Assembly (NCBI GenBank): GCA_964595355.1
Contig: CAZQQD010000114.1
Span: 1 to 8,363, forward strand
DNA: 8,363 nucleotides
DNA from: JAKAGZ01 sp964595355
GTDB lineage: Bacteria; Bacteroidota; Ignavibacteria; Ignavibacteriales; Ignavibacteriaceae
Direction: 5' to 3'
Position numbers and translations under genes: made by a program. The notes beneath the pieces were generated by a model. The model made no database searches and was not told the DNA's origin. It saw only the letters and a list, made by a program, of their open reading frames with translations. Shown here in pieces: positions 6,140 to 8,363 of this stretch; the first letter of the stretch is position 1; each line of letters starts with the position of its first letter.

Positions 6140-6814
6140 CTAACGATCTATTAATTTAGCCTGCGCTGTACTTTCAATTCCAAACAGGTCGTAAGGTTTC
6201 TCTTTAAAATTATTACTAAATAAAAATGCTGTAAGAAAAATGTAAACGATAAAACCCAAAACAATAAGCAACTGAACTATTGACGTCTTTTGAATTTCCT
6301 GTCTTGATTTAACATCACAAACTTCACCCGGACAGTATTGGACTTTTTCTTTATAAAACATTGAATAAAATTTACAGCCGAGACAGATGCCGAACGCTGT
6401 TTCAAAGAATAAGAATATCAGACAGATAAAACAGATGAGACCCGTTATCGGGCTGTATGCGTTCATTATGACAAGATGGATGAAAATAGTAGATGCCAGT
6501 GCTACGCCGATAATCCATGCAACCTTTTTCTGTTTGGCTCCAACGTATTCAGGGACCTGGTTTCTGACAATCAAACGACCTATAATTAAAGAAGGTGAAA
6601 ATCCTGGATTTATAAAAACTCGTATTAAAATATCTGTCAGGAATATTGTCGTAGCATACTTAAGCATTAAAAAATCTCCTTTCATAAGTACGATAAGTAT
6701 TGAGATAAACATCATCAAAAAGAGTATCCCCGCTGCTGCTCTTATTTCCCTTTCATTTAAAACCGGGATGCTATATCCTTCAACGGTTTCTCCGAATCTT
6801 ATTACTTTATTCAT
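6140..6814 (-). CDS. DUF4395-family integral membrane protein with CxxC and CPGEVC
   Basis: Start chosen at the ATG at 6814 (MNKVIRFGE), which has TGAGG about 11 bases upstream and where family-like sequence begins; the same frame stays open to an ATG at 6922, but those 36 extra residues look like translated leader. The 224-residue product has hydrophobic segments near 26-44, 47-67, 98-118, 120-142 and 178-200. The sequence FGICLGCKFY (CxxC, C144 and C147), followed by CPGEVC (C161 and C166), is the signature by which I place it in DUF4395, a membrane family of unproven function sometimes found near thioredoxin- and rhodanese-like genes. The four cysteines sit at a membrane edge and could form a thiol-redox or metal site. 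It heads a probable operon with the DUF4386 gene and is divergent from the LytS-type kinase. Confidence 0.88.
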   Translation of the reverse strand: MNKVIRFGETVEGYSIPVLNEREIRAAAGILFLMMFISILIVLMKGDFLMLKYATTIFLTDILIRVFINPGFSPSLIIGRLIVRNQVPEYVGAKQKKVAWIIGVALASTIFIHLVIMNAYSPITGLICFICLIFLFFETAFGICLGCKFYSMFYKEKVQYCPGEVCDVKSRQEIQKTSIVQLLIVLGFIVYIFLTAFLFSNNFKEKPYDLFGIESTAQAKLIDR

Positions 6815-7141
6815 TTTGTATTGAACCTCATAGAATGATTTAACTGCTGTAAGATTATGCAAATGAATAAAGAATATAAATGGGTTGGCTACATACGGCT
6901 GGTTGCAGTAAACAAACTGCATAGCTATGTCTACGAATTTTCTGTGTAAAAGGGCAGGAAGTAATTATATTATGGAAAGAAAACATAGTACTTTTACAAT
7001 AACTTAGAAACGATAAGAAATAAAAGTAACTCGTGTAAACAAAGTGATTTTCCGGCCTAAAATAAATTCCGTGAAAAAATTATGCGGAAATAGAAATTGA
7101 ATCGTGAACAATGGGAATACTGAATGTCTGTAAACAATAGC

Positions 7142-7190
7142 CAGAAAAATATGTTTGAGTCCCGACAGGTCGGGACGAGTTATTTTTCTG
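7142..7190. repeat. Two-tier palindromic element with GC-rich core
   Basis: Outer arms CAGAAAAATA (7142-7151) and TATTTTTCTG (7181-7190) are perfectly complementary over 10 bp. Inside them, GTCCCGAC (7159-7166) and GTCGGGAC (7169-7176) form a second perfect 8-bp inverted repeat around AG. The GC-rich core stands out in AT-rich surroundings. Similar TCCCGA...TCGGGA palindromes are, as I recall, scattered between genes in Bacteroidota-like genomes, so this is probably a dispersed repeat; a terminator- or protein-binding role is possible. Confidence 0.65.
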
Positions 7191-7241
7191 TAAGTAATGT
7201 TAGCATAATTTTAGGAATTTATTTTTAGCCTTGAGTTTTTG

Positions 7242-7267
7242 GTACTTTTGGGTCAAGCCAAAAGTAC
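7242..7267. repeat. Perfect 10-bp hairpin abutting the kinase start codon
   Basis: GTACTTTTGG (7242-7251) and CCAAAAGTAC (7258-7267) are perfect complements around the 6-base loop GTCAAG. The right arm ends one base before the first possible ATG (7268) of the kinase gene. Each strand reads TACTTTTG, matching TAnnTTTG, the Bacteroidota -7 promoter pattern. It may be a dispersed repeat, an operator-like site or a structure controlling translation. Confidence 0.65.
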
Positions 7268-8329
7268 ATGAAGAATAATTTTGGCTATTCAATGAAATCA
7301 AAAATAGAAATAAAAAACCTCAAATTTTATTTATGGGCTGGTGCCGGTTATTATATACTTGCTCTCATTATTAACACGACAAGTTACCCCGCCCCGTTTC
7401 TGCTGTGGGTTATAAATGAAATCTGGAAGGCGTCTTACATCCTGGTTGTTATTTATTTTTTCTTCGAGTTCATAATTCCAAACCTTAGCAGGAAGAAAAT
7501 TTTCAGATCAATTGCAATTATAGTTGGTCAAATTGCATTATTTTCTTTTGGACTCTATTTCTGGCTGCTTCTTGGAGAGCTGTTTCATATTTATACTGAT
7601 TTTATCCATTATCCTACCTGCGCAAAGGGAGTAGCGGATCAGATGGGATCGAGTATATTTGCAATATTTGTTTTCGGAATTTCGAGGCTTTTTTATAATA
7701 ATTTTAAATTAAAACAGGCGGCACAGCAACTGCGGATTGAAAAGCAGGAAGCGGAGCTAAATTATCTTAAGTCACAAACCAACCCACATTTTTTGTTTAA
7801 CACTTTAAACAATATATATTCACTGGCGAGGGATAAATCAGACCTGGCGCCGGAATCGATTATGCGACTGTCGAAAATCCTGCGCTTTATGCTATATGAA
7901 ACGGGCGGAGAGTATATTGCAATAGAAAAGGAATTGAAAATTATTAGTGATTATATTGCACTCGAGAAATTGCGCTACGACGAATCCCTGCACATCAATT
8001 TTAACTATGACGTTGAAGATATGAAACAGGCAATTCCCCCGCTCCTGCTCGTTCCATTAGTGGAAAATGCATTCAAGCACGGCGCTTCAGAAACGAGAAG
8101 CCGCCCTTTTGTAGATATTCATCTTTCTGTTAAGAACAGGCAGTTATTACTCCATGTAAAAAATTCTATTGAAGGATTACACGAAGATGAAAAAGTAAAA
8201 GAAAATATCGGACTTTCAAACCTGAGACGCCAACTTGAATTGCTCTATACAGATTACGATCTTTCGGTTCAGCAGGGTGAATTTGAGTTTACAGCCACCT
8301 TAAAAATAAATCTTGCGAGTCATGTCTAA
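7268..8329 (+). CDS. LytS/YehU-family membrane sensor histidine kinase
   Basis: A protein of up to 353 residues. About four hydrophobic segments (near 20-38, 53-70, 79-103 and 126-143) form an N-terminal membrane sensor region. A short coiled coil (about 147-168) leads to the His_kinase domain, with the phospho-accepting histidine H174 in QTNPHFLFNTLNNI. The HATPase domain shows the N-box LVPLVENAFKHG (E266, N267) and a C-terminal NIGLSNLRRQL (313-323). These are the marks of the LytS/YehU class that pairs with LytTR regulators. Here the partner is encoded directly downstream, overlapping by 8 bp. The start is uncertain: the ATG at 7268 abuts a hairpin, and the ATG at 7292 would shorten the protein by 8 residues; neither has a clear Shine-Dalgarno. 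The signal sensed and genes controlled are not visible; the divergent DUF4395 operon is one possible target. Confidence 0.95.
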   Translation: MKNNFGYSMKSKIEIKNLKFYLWAGAGYYILALIINTTSYPAPFLLWVINEIWKASYILVVIYFFFEFIIPNLSRKKIFRSIAIIVGQIALFSFGLYFWLLLGELFHIYTDFIHYPTCAKGVADQMGSSIFAIFVFGISRLFYNNFKLKQAAQQLRIEKQEAELNYLKSQTNPHFLFNTLNNIYSLARDKSDLAPESIMRLSKILRFMLYETGGEYIAIEKELKIISDYIALEKLRYDESLHINFNYDVEDMKQAIPPLLLVPLVENAFKHGASETRSRPFVDIHLSVKNRQLLLHVKNSIEGLHEDEKVKENIGLSNLRRQLELLYTDYDLSVQQGEFEFTATLKINLASHV

Positions 8330-8363
8330 AATAAAATGTATTATAATAGAAGATGAGCCGTTA
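8322..8363 (+). CDS. Start of a response regulator, probably LytTR family (3' end outside window)
   Basis: Only 14 codons are inside the window. They read MSKIKCIIIEDEPL, the first beta strand and acidic pocket (E-D-E) of a receiver domain, in the form typical of LytTR-type regulators. The ATG overlaps the end of the sensor-kinase gene by 8 bp, a spacing that implies translational coupling and a cognate pair. The DNA-binding domain lies outside the window, so LytTR is inferred from the partner kinase class. Confidence 0.85.
   Translation, partial: MSKIKCIIIEDEPL

Larger units (their letters stand above)
6815..7267. other. Long divergent intergenic region with two palindromic elements
   Basis: About 450 bp between the DUF4395 gene (-) and the LytS-type kinase gene (+). 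It must hold both promoters, though none could be called with confidence. The half near DUF4395 shows nothing beyond the open but probably untranslated 5' extension of that frame. The half near the kinase holds two separate inverted repeats, annotated individually. No tRNA or recognisable RNA gene is seen. Confidence 0.6.

Noticed and set aside
6387..6824. 145-residue + strand frame opposite the DUF4395 gene
   Set aside because: Antisense to a recognisable membrane protein with conserved cysteine motifs; no supporting ribosome site.
6815..6922. N-terminal 36-residue extension of the DUF4395 protein
   Set aside because: Contains no family-like sequence, and a ribosome site lies just before the internal ATG at 6814.

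Overview
The window is an AT-rich, gene-dense stretch of bacterial chromosome. A LytS-type sensor kinase overlaps a LytTR-style regulator start, an RRM protein carries an RGG-like tail, and there are DUF4386 and DUF4395 membrane proteins. Together with short GC-rich palindromes between genes and several starts without a clear Shine-Dalgarno, this suggests the Bacteroidota/Ignavibacteriota/Chlorobi side of the bacterial tree. The lineage is an inference from gene content and style; no marker gene here settles it. No rRNA, tRNA, CRISPR array, transposase or phage gene is visible.

Left block, 1-3797, all on the + strand. The window opens inside a histidine kinase with an N-terminal cyclic-nucleotide-binding-like domain. 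Its 3' end overlaps a three-part protein: response-regulator receiver, cysteine-less glutaredoxin-like domain, and thioredoxin-reductase-like FAD/NAD(P)H flavoprotein. The two look like a two-component system whose output is an oxidoreductase rather than a DNA-binding protein. Both redox Cys-x-x-Cys sites expected from the parent folds are absent, so a classical disulfide-reductase reaction is unlikely. A small unnamed 87-residue protein follows, then a single-domain rhodanese with an intact active-site loop, after an AT-rich spacer that holds a hairpin.

Middle block, 3841-5230. A small all-helical protein (possibly TerB-like) is on the - strand, and an orphan 87-residue basic protein is on the + strand. 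The latter converges on an RRM RNA-binding protein gene (- strand), and a 19-bp perfect inverted repeat between them can terminate both.

Right block, 5420-8363. DUF4395 and DUF4386 membrane-protein genes form a probable two-gene operon on the - strand. A non-coding region of about 450 bp with two strong palindromic elements separates them from a divergent LytS/YehU-family sensor kinase. That kinase overlaps by 8 bp the start of a response regulator, which runs off the window after 14 codons.

The most interesting part is the kinase plus receiver-flavoprotein pair with its small downstream neighbours. I recognise the architecture as a recurring family, but I know of no established function for it.
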